Assembly (NCBI GenBank): GCA_024224995.1
Contig: JAAENB010000093.1
Coordinates: 1-46,352, forward strand
Direction: 5' to 3'
Source of the DNA: a bacterium
Lineage (GTDB): Bacteria; Spirochaetota; UBA4802; UBA5550
DNA length: 46,352 bases
Part shown: one piece after another, positions 16,187 through 24,481 of the stretch
How positions within the stretch are numbered: position 1 is the first letter of the stretch
Layout of the letters: every line of letters begins with the position of its first letter
Notes under the pieces: generated by a model
Told to the model about the DNA's origin: nothing
Database searches by the model: none
What the model saw: the letters and a program-made list of their open reading frames with translations, nothing else
Made by a program: the position numbers and the translations under genes

Positions 16187-17476
16187 ATGTTTGAAGAATA
16201 TGATGATGACCGGCTCCTGGAAGAAAAAGAACAACTTCTGGAAGAACTGGAAAAGCAGGGAGATAAAGAAGCACTCTCCCACTTAAATGACCGAATAGGA
16301 ATAATATACGAAGAAAGAGGAGAATATGAACAGGCGTTGAGATACTACAATGAATCTCATAGAGAATTAAAAGAGCTGGGAAATAAACACCTCTTAAGCG
16401 GAAATCTCCATCAAATGGGAATGGTATACCAGAGAAAAGGAGACTATGAACAGGCTCTGACATTGTATCAAAGATCTCTGGAAATAGATGAAGAGCTGGA
16501 AGATAAAAACGGCATCAGTACAAGCTGCCATAATATAGGAATGGTACACCAGAATAAAGGAGACTATGAGCAGGCTCTAAGCTATTATCAAAGATCTCTG
16601 GAAATAGATGAAGAGCTGGAAGATCAAAGCGGCATCAGTTCAAGCCTCCATCAAATAGGGATGTTACACCAGGTAAAAGGAGAATATGAACAGGCCCTGG
16701 CATTATATCAAAGATCTCTGAAAATAGAAGAAGAGCTGGATGATAAATACGGGATCGCTAACTCAAAAGGGCAGATAAGTTCGATCAAACTTGAATTGGA
16801 GAAGTATGCCGAATCCCTGGAGTATTCCCTGGCGGCATTCTGTCTCTATAAAGAACTGGAAGCCCGGGAAATTGAAACAGTCAGAAAGGGAATCTTAATA
16901 GCAAAAGATCATATGGATAGAAAGGAGTTCAACGAAAGCCTGAACCGGGCCGGAATAGACCCGGAAGAGCTGATCCGGGAAGAAGAAGATGATGATGATT
17001 TCAACCCCACGCAAATGCTCACAATTATGGCAATGGAAGACGGAGAGCAAGCAACAGAAATGATAACAGGACTCATCAACGGAATGAGCAAGGAGACGAA
17101 AGAAACCAAAGACGGGCAAACAGCTTTTTCTTACCTCCAATTCCTCCTTGAACTGGCAGCAGCAGAAGACAAAGACGCGTTCCTCGAAAACACGGATCCG
17201 AAAATGTTAAAAGTCGTAAAAAAGATCCTGGGCGAAGAAACCAATCCCTTAGAACTAATCGCAGCCCTGGCATTGGAAGAAGGAGAGCAAGCCGCGGAAC
17301 TGATAACGGAACTCGTCAGCGGAATGAGCAAAGAAACGAAAGAAAGCCCGGAAGGGAAAGAATTTCTCGCGCGCAGCCAATTCCTCAAAGAGCTGGCAGA
17401 AGCAGAAGACAAAGACGGGTTCCTGAGAACAGCAGACCCGGAAATGGTAGAATTTTTGAAAATGGCCCTGGAATAG
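16187..17476 (+). CDS. TPR protein with two C-terminal KADP repeats
   Basis: A 429-residue protein: a short acidic start (MFEEYDDDRLLEEKEQ), five TPRs of 40 residues (about 30-225; strings such as YEQALTLYQRSLEIDEELED and SSLHQIGMLHQ), the family linker (about 230-262, ending AGIDPEELIREEE), and two KADP repeats (about 270-345 and 350-428). It is preceded by AAAGGAGAAACC and lies 13 nt after the two-repeat KADP gene, so the two genes probably form an operon. Similar TPR units at the DNA level link it to the CHAT gene. The TPRs probably bind a protein partner; the KADP repeats could bind KADP repeats of the neighbours (inference). Confidence 0.9.
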   Translation: MFEEYDDDRLLEEKEQLLEELEKQGDKEALSHLNDRIGIIYEERGEYEQALRYYNESHRELKELGNKHLLSGNLHQMGMVYQRKGDYEQALTLYQRSLEIDEELEDKNGISTSCHNIGMVHQNKGDYEQALSYYQRSLEIDEELEDQSGISSSLHQIGMLHQVKGEYEQALALYQRSLKIEEELDDKYGIANSKGQISSIKLELEKYAESLEYSLAAFCLYKELEAREIETVRKGILIAKDHMDRKEFNESLNRAGIDPEELIREEEDDDDFNPTQMLTIMAMEDGEQATEMITGLINGMSKETKETKDGQTAFSYLQFLLELAAAEDKDAFLENTDPKMLKVVKKILGEETNPLELIAALALEEGEQAAELITELVSGMSKETKESPEGKEFLARSQFLKELAEAEDKDGFLRTADPEMVEFLKMALE

Positions 17477-17530
17477 GTTGTGTGTAGGGCTGGTTTCCGG
17501 GGTGCGACCCCCTGCGAGGGGATCTTACCC

Positions 17531-17598
17531 GGAAACTGCACCTTGAAAGCGACGTGACGTCACGTCGCTTTCAGAAAGAATCTTCGGCTGATTCTCCC
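17531..17598. repeat. Palindromic intergenic repeat, copy 2
   Basis: Core 17544-17573 is a perfect 30-bp palindrome with the half-site TGAAAGCGACGTGAC. The right flank AGAAAGAATCTTCGGCTGAT contains a second small stem (GAATC/GATTC). It lies 55 bp after the preceding TPR-KADP gene and is nearly identical to the inverted copy at 25115-25184. The preceding 17484-17520 carries a GGTGCGACCCC-type GC-rich string also seen near 350. Confidence 0.88.
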
Positions 17599-17618
17599 CC
17601 AACTCCTCTTTTTTTTCC

Positions 17619-17646
17619 TTGATTTTTAAAAATTAAGTACTATACT
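17619..17646 (+). promoter_or_regulatory. Family promoter block placed for a leaderless transcript
   Basis: TTGATT (17619-17624), 16 nt, TATACT (17641-17646). The ATG of the next gene begins at 17654, only 7 nt after the -10, where transcription would start. No Shine-Dalgarno sequence exists between them. Confidence 0.75.
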
Positions 17647-17653
17647 TAAAGAA

Positions 17654-19693
17654 ATGATAAAGAAAATAACTAAAAAAATAAAGAACCTATATAGCAGCGG
17701 TAAAGACGATCATACCGATATTAGTGTTCAGCTCATGGTTATTTACCGGCTGCAGCAGGCCGGAAAGTATAATCAAGCCTTTGAAATAGCCAATGAGCTG
17801 CAATTTAATTTAATAAACCAGGGCGAAATATTCATAGCCCGGAATATCCTCGAAGAATTCCCAATAGAAAAACTCAATGAAAGCAACCAGGCTCACCTGC
17901 TTCATTCCACGGGAGTAATAGAGTACGAGCAGAAAAACTATGAAGAGGCCGAGATCTGTTATTCGCGATCCCTGGAAATATTCGAAAAGCAGAATGATAT
18001 AAATGGCATAGCCGTATCGCAAGGAGAAATAGGGACGATCTATTTTAAAAGAGGAGAATACGAACAGGCGCTAAGCTGCTATAATAAATCCCTGGAAACA
18101 TTCAATGAATTGCAGTCCACCTATGATATCGGTATAAGTCTTTATAGAATGGCAATCATATACCGGGTAACAGGAGACTATGACCGGGCAATTTCCTGCT
18201 ACAAAGACTGCATGGAAATATTCAGAGAACTGGGCGATAAACAGGGCCTGGCCCGCACGAGCAGTGAAATAGGAATGATCTATCAGGAAAAAGAAGATTA
18301 CGACCGGGCAATGGCTTTTTATAAACAGTCTTTGCAACTCAGTAAAGAGCTGGGAGTGAAACAAAACACCTGCTATTGCTATCAGCAAATAGGGAACCTT
18401 CATTTTAAAAGAGAAGAATATGAAGAGGCACTGTTATATTTCCGGAAATGCCTGGAAGGGGCTCTGGAGCTGGGTGATGATATCCAGGTAGCCACGTTAC
18501 ACGGGCGGGCAGGCCTGCTAAACGTAGTCTTAGAAAAATATACCCGGGCCCTGGAATGTTTTATACAGAGCTATACCCTGTTTAAAAAACTGGGCAGCCC
18601 GGATATACGGATAGTCGTCAACGAGATCCTGAATCTAAAAAATTATATTGATAAAAAAGACTTTAACAAAAGCTTAAAAAAGGCCGGGATTAAACTCAAC
18701 GAGCTAACCCGGGAACCGGAAGAAACCGATATAAAAACATTAACAATTCAGGCGCTTCAATCCTCGGATGAAGTCATAGAAATAGTAACAATGCTAATAA
18801 AAAGTATGCCTGAAGAGGTTAAAACAAGCTCAAAAGGTAAAGATATTTTTGCCTACTACCAATTCCTCCTTGATCTTACGAGGGCAGGAAACAAAGAAAC
18901 ATTCCTGGAAAAAGCGGATACCAGGTTAGTAGAAAACATGGAAATGTTCCTTACTGAGGAGTCATCCCCGGAAGAAGAAGCTCCGGTCCAGGCAGATAAA
19001 GACACTTTAGGAGTTTTAACCTTTGACGCGTATGTGGGAAATAAAGACGTAATAAAAAGAATAGAAAACGTAATAGCCAATATTCCGAAAAAGGCCCGGC
19101 AAAGCAATGAAACAAAAGAATTTTGCGCCATACTCCAATTCCTCCGGGAACTGGTCTCTACTAAAAACAGGAACGAATTCCTGAAAAAAGCCGACCGTGA
19201 GATGCTGCGGAACATAAGCTCAATTCTTTTTAAATCGGGACTTTTCCGGTATGAGAAAAAAGACTTTGAACAGGCAATTGCTCATTTCCGGAAATCTCTG
19301 GAAATATCCGAAGAACTGGAAGATAAAGACGGGATGGGAAACAGCTTTCATCAAATAGGTATGATTTATCATGAAACAGACGACTATAAACAGGCATACT
19401 CCTGCTATCAGCATTCTTTGAAATTCAAAGAAGAACAGGGCGATAAAACAGGTATAGCCTCATCAAAAATCATGATGGGTCTGCTAAACCTGAAAGTTAA
19501 CGATTTTAGCAGCGCTCTGGATTGTTTTATACACTCATATATCCTCCTTAAACAAATAGGAACCCCCTATGTAAAAGTTGCTGAAAAGAAAATACTCTAT
19601 ATGAAGCGTTTACTCGAGGAAAAAGACTACAACGAAAGCCTGAGCCGGGCCGGGATCAATCCGGCAGAACTCTCCCCTGAAGAAGAAGCTTAA
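17654..19693 (+). CDS. Double-TPR protein with two central KADP repeats
   Basis: The 679-residue protein is built as TPR block (about 90-310), linker (AGIKLNELTRE), two KADP repeats (about 360-435 and 455-525; FAYYQFLLDL with KADTRL, and CAILQFLREL with KADREM), a second TPR block (about 530-640) and a second linker (AGINPAELSPEEEA), stopping exactly where a KADP repeat would begin. Its N-terminus (about 25-85, with YNQAFEIANELQ and IARNILEEF) aligns with the segment of the CHAT protein between NTPase and TPRs (FDRAFEIADVVQ, EARDILEEF). It thus resembles a CHAT-type protein stripped of protease and ATPase. The start seems leaderless; no better internal start is seen. Confidence 0.88.
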   Translation: MIKKITKKIKNLYSSGKDDHTDISVQLMVIYRLQQAGKYNQAFEIANELQFNLINQGEIFIARNILEEFPIEKLNESNQAHLLHSTGVIEYEQKNYEEAEICYSRSLEIFEKQNDINGIAVSQGEIGTIYFKRGEYEQALSCYNKSLETFNELQSTYDIGISLYRMAIIYRVTGDYDRAISCYKDCMEIFRELGDKQGLARTSSEIGMIYQEKEDYDRAMAFYKQSLQLSKELGVKQNTCYCYQQIGNLHFKREEYEEALLYFRKCLEGALELGDDIQVATLHGRAGLLNVVLEKYTRALECFIQSYTLFKKLGSPDIRIVVNEILNLKNYIDKKDFNKSLKKAGIKLNELTREPEETDIKTLTIQALQSSDEVIEIVTMLIKSMPEEVKTSSKGKDIFAYYQFLLDLTRAGNKETFLEKADTRLVENMEMFLTEESSPEEEAPVQADKDTLGVLTFDAYVGNKDVIKRIENVIANIPKKARQSNETKEFCAILQFLRELVSTKNRNEFLKKADREMLRNISSILFKSGLFRYEKKDFEQAIAHFRKSLEISEELEDKDGMGNSFHQIGMIYHETDDYKQAYSCYQHSLKFKEEQGDKTGIASSKIMMGLLNLKVNDFSSALDCFIHSYILLKQIGTPYVKVAEKKILYMKRLLEEKDYNESLSRAGINPAELSPEEEA

Positions 19694-19800
19694 AGGCTCC
19701 AAAAACACCAATAAACCCGGGATACAGTGCTGCAGCCATGCAGGTTTTTTATCAGGCTGAAATTCTCCTTACCAGACCTGTGAAGATAATGCTTTTTTGG

Positions 19801-19828
19801 TTGATTTTTTAGGGCCATTTAAAATAGT
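19801..19828 (+). promoter_or_regulatory. Family promoter block upstream of the TPR-KADP gene at 19868
   Basis: TTGATT (19801-19806), 16 nt, AATAGT (19823-19828); preceded by TTTTTTGG as in the copies at 11838 and 15484. The -10 is weaker than in the other copies. A GGGAAAAGG stretch ahead of the ATG provides the likely ribosome binding site. Confidence 0.7.
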
Positions 19829-19867
19829 TATCAGCATAAAAATCAATCCGGGAAAAGGTCTTAAATC

Positions 19868-20890
19868 ATGACAGAAGAAAGAAAGGTCGAGAGCAAGAGC
19901 CTGCATAAGAAGGGGCAGGAGCACCAGCAAAAAGGCGAGCACGACCAGGCGCTCGAATACTATAACAAGTCTTTAAAAATCGATGAAGAGCGTGGAGACA
20001 AGGGCGGCATCAGTGACAACCTGCACCAGCTGGGGACAGTATACCAGGGCAAAGGTGAGTATGAGCAGGCAATATCGTATTATAACAGGTCTTTGACAAT
20101 AGATGAGGAGCTGGGGCACGCGGTTGATGTGGCAGGGACCAAAGGGCAGATCGGTTTATTAAACATGGAGCTGAAGCGTTATACAGAGGCGCTTATATGT
20201 TTTACCCAGGCGTATATCCTGTACAAGCAGGAGGGAGCGCCTGAGACAAAGCAGGCGGCAAGAGATATATTAAGAGTAAAGACTTTCATAAACGAAACCG
20301 ATTTTACGGAAAGCCTGGAGCGGGTCGGTATAGCAGTGGAAGAGCTGGCGAAATATGAAGACGATTTATTTCAGGCAATAACCTTACTGGCAGTAGAGGG
20401 AGGGGAAGAGGCCACTGAAGCTATCCGGGAAGTGATCAAGAGCTTGCCGGAGCAGGCGCTGGGCGAAGAGGAGAACGAGATCATCGCGTACCTGGAATAC
20501 CTGGAAAAGCTGTCCCAGGCGAAAGATCAAAACGAGTTCATAAAAAATTCGGACCCAAATATGTTGATCTTAATGCAAATGATACTAAAAGATCAACCGG
20601 ACAAAGAAGCGGGAAACATTCCGGGAGCAGGGGACGCGGAAAAAAATCCCCTGGAAGTGTTAACGCTATACGCGTACCAGGGACATAAAGAAGCGATAGA
20701 AGTAATACAGGCGACAATAGAGAGCCTGCCGGTAGAAGTAAATGAGAGCGAAGAAGGCGAGGAGGTCCGTGAATATCTCCACTTCCTGTTAAAGCTGGCA
20801 TCCACAGAGAACAGGGAAGAATTCCTGAAAAAAGCCGACCGTGAGATGGTTACATTTATGCTGAATCTCATTCCAGAGGACATAAAGTAA
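19868..20890 (+). CDS. TPR protein with two C-terminal KADP repeats
   Basis: A 340-residue protein with two to three TPRs (about 10-125; HDQALEYYNKSLKIDEERG, YEQAISYYNRSLTIDEELG), the linker (about 130-158; ERVGIAVEEL) and two KADP repeats (about 163-240 and 258-335; IAYLEYLEKL with NSDPNM, and REYLHFLLKL with KADREM). It is the most GC-rich and most diverged member by eye (GCG and CAG codons common), so it is probably not a very recent duplicate. It is the last member of the island. A heptanucleotide repeat follows the stop codon within 10 bp. Confidence 0.88.
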   Translation: MTEERKVESKSLHKKGQEHQQKGEHDQALEYYNKSLKIDEERGDKGGISDNLHQLGTVYQGKGEYEQAISYYNRSLTIDEELGHAVDVAGTKGQIGLLNMELKRYTEALICFTQAYILYKQEGAPETKQAARDILRVKTFINETDFTESLERVGIAVEELAKYEDDLFQAITLLAVEGGEEATEAIREVIKSLPEQALGEEENEIIAYLEYLEKLSQAKDQNEFIKNSDPNMLILMQMILKDQPDKEAGNIPGAGDAEKNPLEVLTLYAYQGHKEAIEVIQATIESLPVEVNESEEGEEVREYLHFLLKLASTENREEFLKKADREMVTFMLNLIPEDIK

Positions 20891-20895
20891 AAAAA

Positions 20896-20930
20896 GTTTG
20901 AAGTTCAAAGTTCAAAGTTTAAAGTTTTTT
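20896..20930. repeat. Heptanucleotide repeat (AAGTTCA units)
   Basis: AAGTTTG AAGTTCA AAGTTCA AAGTTTA AAGTTTT: five units of period 7 directly after the last TPR-KADP gene. It also reads as imperfect inverted repeats (TTTGAA/TTCAAA) and ends in a T-run, so it may help terminate transcription. Confidence 0.8.
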
Positions 20931-20963
20931 GCCCGGAGTCTGAACCTGCCGATCACCTTACTC

Positions 20964-21473
20964 CTACCGCGTGAGTTGAGCGATGATTCCCTTGTGTTGC
21001 GGGAACAGTTCCGTAAGATTGTCACGGTTGCCGAGTTCGAAATCGGTGAAGTCGAAGCCGGGGGAGACGGTGCAGCCCACAAGAGAGAAAGAATCCTGGT
21101 TATTGACAGTGGCAGCGAACCAGTAACCGGCAGGGACTACGGCCTGGAAAAATTCTCCTTCATCAGGGTTATCTCCCAGCAGGAGTTTGGAATAGGAGCC
21201 GTCCGGGGAAATAAAATGGATGGTAAGGGTGGAACCGGTATGAAAATGCCAGATCTCATCTGATTTGATCCGGTGGAAAGCTGAAAAAGAAACCCCGGGG
21301 ATGAGAAAATATATGGCAGTAGAAAAGGAACGGGAGCCGGAAAAACGATCCGGTAATGCGGCAGCGTCTGCCTGCTCATGGGCCCGGTATGTTTCTTTAA
21401 AGAATCCGCCTTCGGGATGCTCCTGAAGGTGCAGTTTTTCAACCCAATAGTCCATATCTTTAGTTACTTTCAT
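20964..21473 (-). CDS. Cupin superfamily protein, DUF985 (Cupin_5)
   Basis: A 169-residue single-domain protein of normal family length. The DUF985 signature is present: HPEGGFFKETYR near the start, then YFLIPGVSFSAFHRIKSDEIWHFH (seen as YFLIPG, SAFHR and DEIWHFH) and the closing region FQAVVPAGYWFAA with VSPGFDFTDFELG. The histidines and the Glu of HR-x-DEIWHFH would line the cupin pocket. Related proteins bind sugar-like ligands; a substrate has not been established for most. The neighbours give no pathway clue. The gene is convergent with the TPR-KADP gene across the heptanucleotide repeat. Confidence 0.93.
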   Translation of the reverse strand: MKVTKDMDYWVEKLHLQEHPEGGFFKETYRAHEQADAAALPDRFSGSRSFSTAIYFLIPGVSFSAFHRIKSDEIWHFHTGSTLTIHFISPDGSYSKLLLGDNPDEGEFFQAVVPAGYWFAATVNNQDSFSLVGCTVSPGFDFTDFELGNRDNLTELFPQHKGIIAQLTR

Positions 21474-21479
21474 AAACCC

Positions 21480-21764
21480 TCTCTTTTAGGAACTAGATTC
21501 TAAACAGGGCCATATTGCTGCTTGCCCCCTATCCCCCTGTGGGGGCACCATCCCCCCCTAACCCCCGGAGGGGGAAGAAGATGCTGGAAAAGGATTTCCA
21601 TCTTGAAGGGTTTAATCCCTCTTCAAGAATTCTTGCGCCCCCTTTGGGGGTTGGGGGGCCGCCAGAAATGAACTCCGGTCTATAAACAGTTTCTTCCATA
21701 CTTTTCCCCGGCTTAGCGGGAGTCTTTACTGTCAACTGTCAACTGAAAACTGTCAACTGAAAAC
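21480..21764. repeat. GC-rich intergenic element plus heptanucleotide repeat
   Basis: 21480-21665 resembles 650-745: a GAACTA/GAAACTA start, CAGGGCC, GCTGCTTGCCCCCTA, C-runs and GGGGTTGGGGGGCC. It is followed by CAGTTTCTTCC and TTTTCCCCGGC, also found near 590-615. At 21731-21764 comes a period-7 repeat (GTCAACT GTCAACT GAAAACT GTCAACT GAAAACC). No gene is credible here. Confidence 0.7.
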
Positions 21765-21776
21765 CATATTTATTGA

Positions 21777-21811
21777 TTGACTTTTTAAAAAAAAATATTT
21801 ACTCTTGAGCT
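21777..21811 (+). promoter_or_regulatory. Possible promoter of the PAS-GAF-HTH gene
   Basis: TTGACT (21777-21782) lies 35 nt before the ATG, exactly the same distance as TTGATT before the leaderless-looking gene at 17654, and is followed by a similar T/A stretch. The -10 is poor (TACTCT at 21800-21805). No Shine-Dalgarno sequence is visible. Confidence 0.4.
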
Positions 21812-24127
21812 ATGGCAGCTAAAAAAAACAGGATATTAACGGACAGTGAGCAAATATGCCAATTTTTATCTGAGCATACAACGGATTTAATATGGTCATT
21901 CGATTTAAAAACGATGAAATTGACCTACGCGAGCAAATCGATAATTAATTTAACAGGTATAACTCCGGAAGAAGCAACAGGATTGGTGATGGAAAATATC
22001 CTGGCCCCCGATTCCTATGAACAGGCCATGAGCGTATTATCACAAGAACTGGAAAAGCCGGTAAAAGAGCAAAAAATACAGCTCCCGGAGCTGGAACTTA
22101 AAATAAAAAGCATTCACGGAAAATACATCTGGGCAAACGTAAGCCTGTCACTGGTCCATGACGAGACCGATAAAACCCCAATAGGAGCAATAGGGATCGC
22201 GCGGGATATTTCAGCCCGAAAACAGGCGGAAGAAACGCTTCTAAAAAACAAGGAAACTGTAAGCACCCTGCTAAATGCCACCCACGACATGGCGCTCCTT
22301 ATAGACGCTAAAAATCACCTGATCCTGGAAGCGAATGAAGCCGCAGCCGGAAGATTAGGCAAGACCGTGGATGAGTACATTAATACAAACGTATGGGATT
22401 ATTTTGAAAAACCACTGGCAGATTCCAGAAAAGCATGGGCCGATAAAGTCGTAGAAACAGGAATCCCCGTCCATTTTCAAGACGAACGCATGGGCTTGAT
22501 AAATGATATCAATCTCTTCCCGGTCTTTGGCTTTGAAAAGGAAGTGGAACAAATAGCGATTTTTGCCAGAGACATAACAGAGCGTAAAAAGGCGGCAAAA
22601 AGAGAGCGGTTTTACCAGACACTGGTAGAGCTCTCTCCTGACGCCATTATAGTATTCGGACCTGATGGAATAATTATCGACCTGAATCCTTTGGTCCTCT
22701 CAATAGACAAAGGCATTCGGAACAAAGAAGAAATGATCGGGAAAAAATTTCTCGATTACCTGGCACCGGAAGAACGGAAATCCATTTTAGAACTAAAAGA
22801 AGAAGTCGACAAAGTGGGGATAATAAACGGCTATGAGACCACACTGCTCAGTAAAGACGGCTCGTCCATATTGGTAGAGATCAGTCTTTCGGCCATACAG
22901 AACCCTGAAGGGCAAACTGAAGTCTATATGGTTGTGTACCGGGACATAACAGAACAGCGGATAGCAGAAAAAGCTCTTATTGAAAGCGAAGAGACCGCAC
23001 GGGCGCTCTTAAACGCCTCCAGTGATTCGGTATTACTGCTCGACATTGACGGCGCGATTTTAGCGGTTAATGATATGGCCTTAAGCTGGCTGGTTCGGAC
23101 GTTTAACAATCTCATTGGAGAACGGACCGAGAATCTCACTCAAAAATCGATTCTTCTTTATGATTATCTTCCCCAGGAAGATGTGGCGGAAAGAAAAAAG
23201 ATCACGCAAAAGATGATTGAAACAGGAGAAGCTGTCCGCTTTGAATACGAATCTGAGGACAGGATCTTCGATTATAAGATGTACCCGGTGACAAATAAAA
23301 CCGGTAAGCTCAACCGGGTAGCTATCTTTGCCAGGGATATCACCTCAAGGAAAAGGACTGAGGAAGCGCTGCAGTACCGGGTTGAATTTGAGCGTTTAAT
23401 CGGTGCCATTTCAGCTACATTTATCAACCTTCATTCTAATGAAATAGACATTGGTATTGTAAAGGCCCTGGAAGAGATTGGGAAGTTTGGTGAAGATGAT
23501 ATGGGGTTTGTTTTTCAATATGGAAGTGACCGTGATGTTATGATCAATACCCACCGGTGGAGATCTTCCGGGATCACTCCTGCCGAAGAAAAAAAAATTG
23601 AACTCCACATGAATAACCTATCCTGGTTTAGAGAAAAAATAGCCCGGTTTGAAATTATCAATGTGCCGGATGTGCAGATGCTGCCGCCCGAAGCCTCTCT
23701 TGAAAAAAAGATGCTCATTAACGAAGAGGTGCAGTCTTTTATCGTTATACCAATGATGTCCCGGGTCTCGCTCCTGGGATTTATCGGGTTTGGAACAGTA
23801 AGCAAAAAGAAGCAGTGGCCCGAAGAAATTATCCCCTTATACGAAATGATCAGCCTCATTTTCGCCAACCTCATTGAACGAAAGCAGATTGAAAACGAAT
23901 TGATCGATATCTTAATGTCCCGGCTTTCGGACCGGGAAGTTAGCCTGCTCCAGCACCTGGCAGACGGGCATACCTGGCCCCGGGACAAACGCTACATCGC
24001 CAGAGCGATGGATGTACTGCCCGGTACCCTTGACAAGTTTATGGCCCGGATTAAAGAGAAGATGAATCTGGAAGATCTGGATAAGTTGATGAAGGTGGTG
24101 AATATTCATTTGAAGTCGAAAGGGTGA
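21812..24127 (+). CDS. Four-PAS, GAF and LuxR-like HTH one-component regulator
   Basis: A 771-residue cytoplasmic sensor without kinase domains. Four PAS domains in tandem (about 8-135, 145-265, 268-390, 393-515), most followed by a RDITxRK-type end signature, then a GAF domain (about 520-690; IEVRSFIVIP-like core as VQSFIVIPMM), then a C-terminal HTH (about 695-771; LSDREVSLLQHLADG and LDKFMARIKEKM) with the spacing of LuxR/GerE DNA-binding domains. It is therefore probably a transcription factor that senses small ligands or redox state directly. Cofactors cannot be assigned. It is preceded by repeats and followed by a separate toxin-antitoxin unit, so its targets are not indicated. Confidence 0.88.
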   Translation: MAAKKNRILTDSEQICQFLSEHTTDLIWSFDLKTMKLTYASKSIINLTGITPEEATGLVMENILAPDSYEQAMSVLSQELEKPVKEQKIQLPELELKIKSIHGKYIWANVSLSLVHDETDKTPIGAIGIARDISARKQAEETLLKNKETVSTLLNATHDMALLIDAKNHLILEANEAAAGRLGKTVDEYINTNVWDYFEKPLADSRKAWADKVVETGIPVHFQDERMGLINDINLFPVFGFEKEVEQIAIFARDITERKKAAKRERFYQTLVELSPDAIIVFGPDGIIIDLNPLVLSIDKGIRNKEEMIGKKFLDYLAPEERKSILELKEEVDKVGIINGYETTLLSKDGSSILVEISLSAIQNPEGQTEVYMVVYRDITEQRIAEKALIESEETARALLNASSDSVLLLDIDGAILAVNDMALSWLVRTFNNLIGERTENLTQKSILLYDYLPQEDVAERKKITQKMIETGEAVRFEYESEDRIFDYKMYPVTNKTGKLNRVAIFARDITSRKRTEEALQYRVEFERLIGAISATFINLHSNEIDIGIVKALEEIGKFGEDDMGFVFQYGSDRDVMINTHRWRSSGITPAEEKKIELHMNNLSWFREKIARFEIINVPDVQMLPPEASLEKKMLINEEVQSFIVIPMMSRVSLLGFIGFGTVSKKKQWPEEIIPLYEMISLIFANLIERKQIENELIDILMSRLSDREVSLLQHLADGHTWPRDKRYIARAMDVLPGTLDKFMARIKEKMNLEDLDKLMKVVNIHLKSKG

Positions 24128-24170
24128 TGGGGGGGAGCGGATATTTTTAAAAAAATCAGTCCTATTTGTA

Positions 24171-24211
24171 TTGACACATCAACACTTGATGAGTATATTT
24201 GATTATATCAA
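24171..24211 (+). promoter_or_regulatory. Toxin-antitoxin promoter with two operator palindromes
   Basis: TTGACA (24171-24176), 17 nt, TATATT (24194-24199): a near-consensus sigma70 promoter. CATCAA-CAC-TTGATG (24177-24191) fills the spacer, and TTGAT-TAT-ATCAA (24199-24211) follows the -10. Both share the half-site ATCAA/TTGAT, as expected of an autorepressor operator. Confidence 0.8.
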
Positions 24212-24229
24212 TTTATGAGGTTTTAACAA

Positions 24230-24481
24230 ATGAGCCAAATAATACTTGAAATTCCCGATGAAATTTTGATCTCTTTAAAAGAAACCAAAAGCGAGTTATC
24301 GAAAGATATTTTGATGCTTGCTGCAGCAAAATTATATGAAATGGGGAAGCTTTCATCAGGGCGTGCTGCCCAGCTTGCCGGGATCCCAAAAGTTAGTTTT
24401 CTCCAGAAGCTTTCGGAGTATAACGTTCCTGTCTTTGATCTTTCTCCTGAAGAATTAGAGCAGGATTTAAAAAATGCCTGA
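24230..24481 (+). CDS. UPF0175-family antitoxin
   Basis: An 83-residue protein with the UPF0175 pattern: a beta strand IILEIPDEIL, then a helical region LSKDILMLAAAKLYEMGKLS and the HTH-like GRAAQLAGIPKVSFLQKLSE, ending in a flexible acidic tail. UPF0175 proteins act as the DNA-binding, antitoxin-like partner of DUF3368 PIN-like proteins. Its start follows TGAGG, and its last codons overlap the toxin start by 8 bp, so translation is coupled. The palindromes at 24177 and 24199 are the likely operator for it. Confidence 0.92.
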   Translation: MSQIILEIPDEILISLKETKSELSKDILMLAAAKLYEMGKLSSGRAAQLAGIPKVSFLQKLSEYNVPVFDLSPEELEQDLKNA

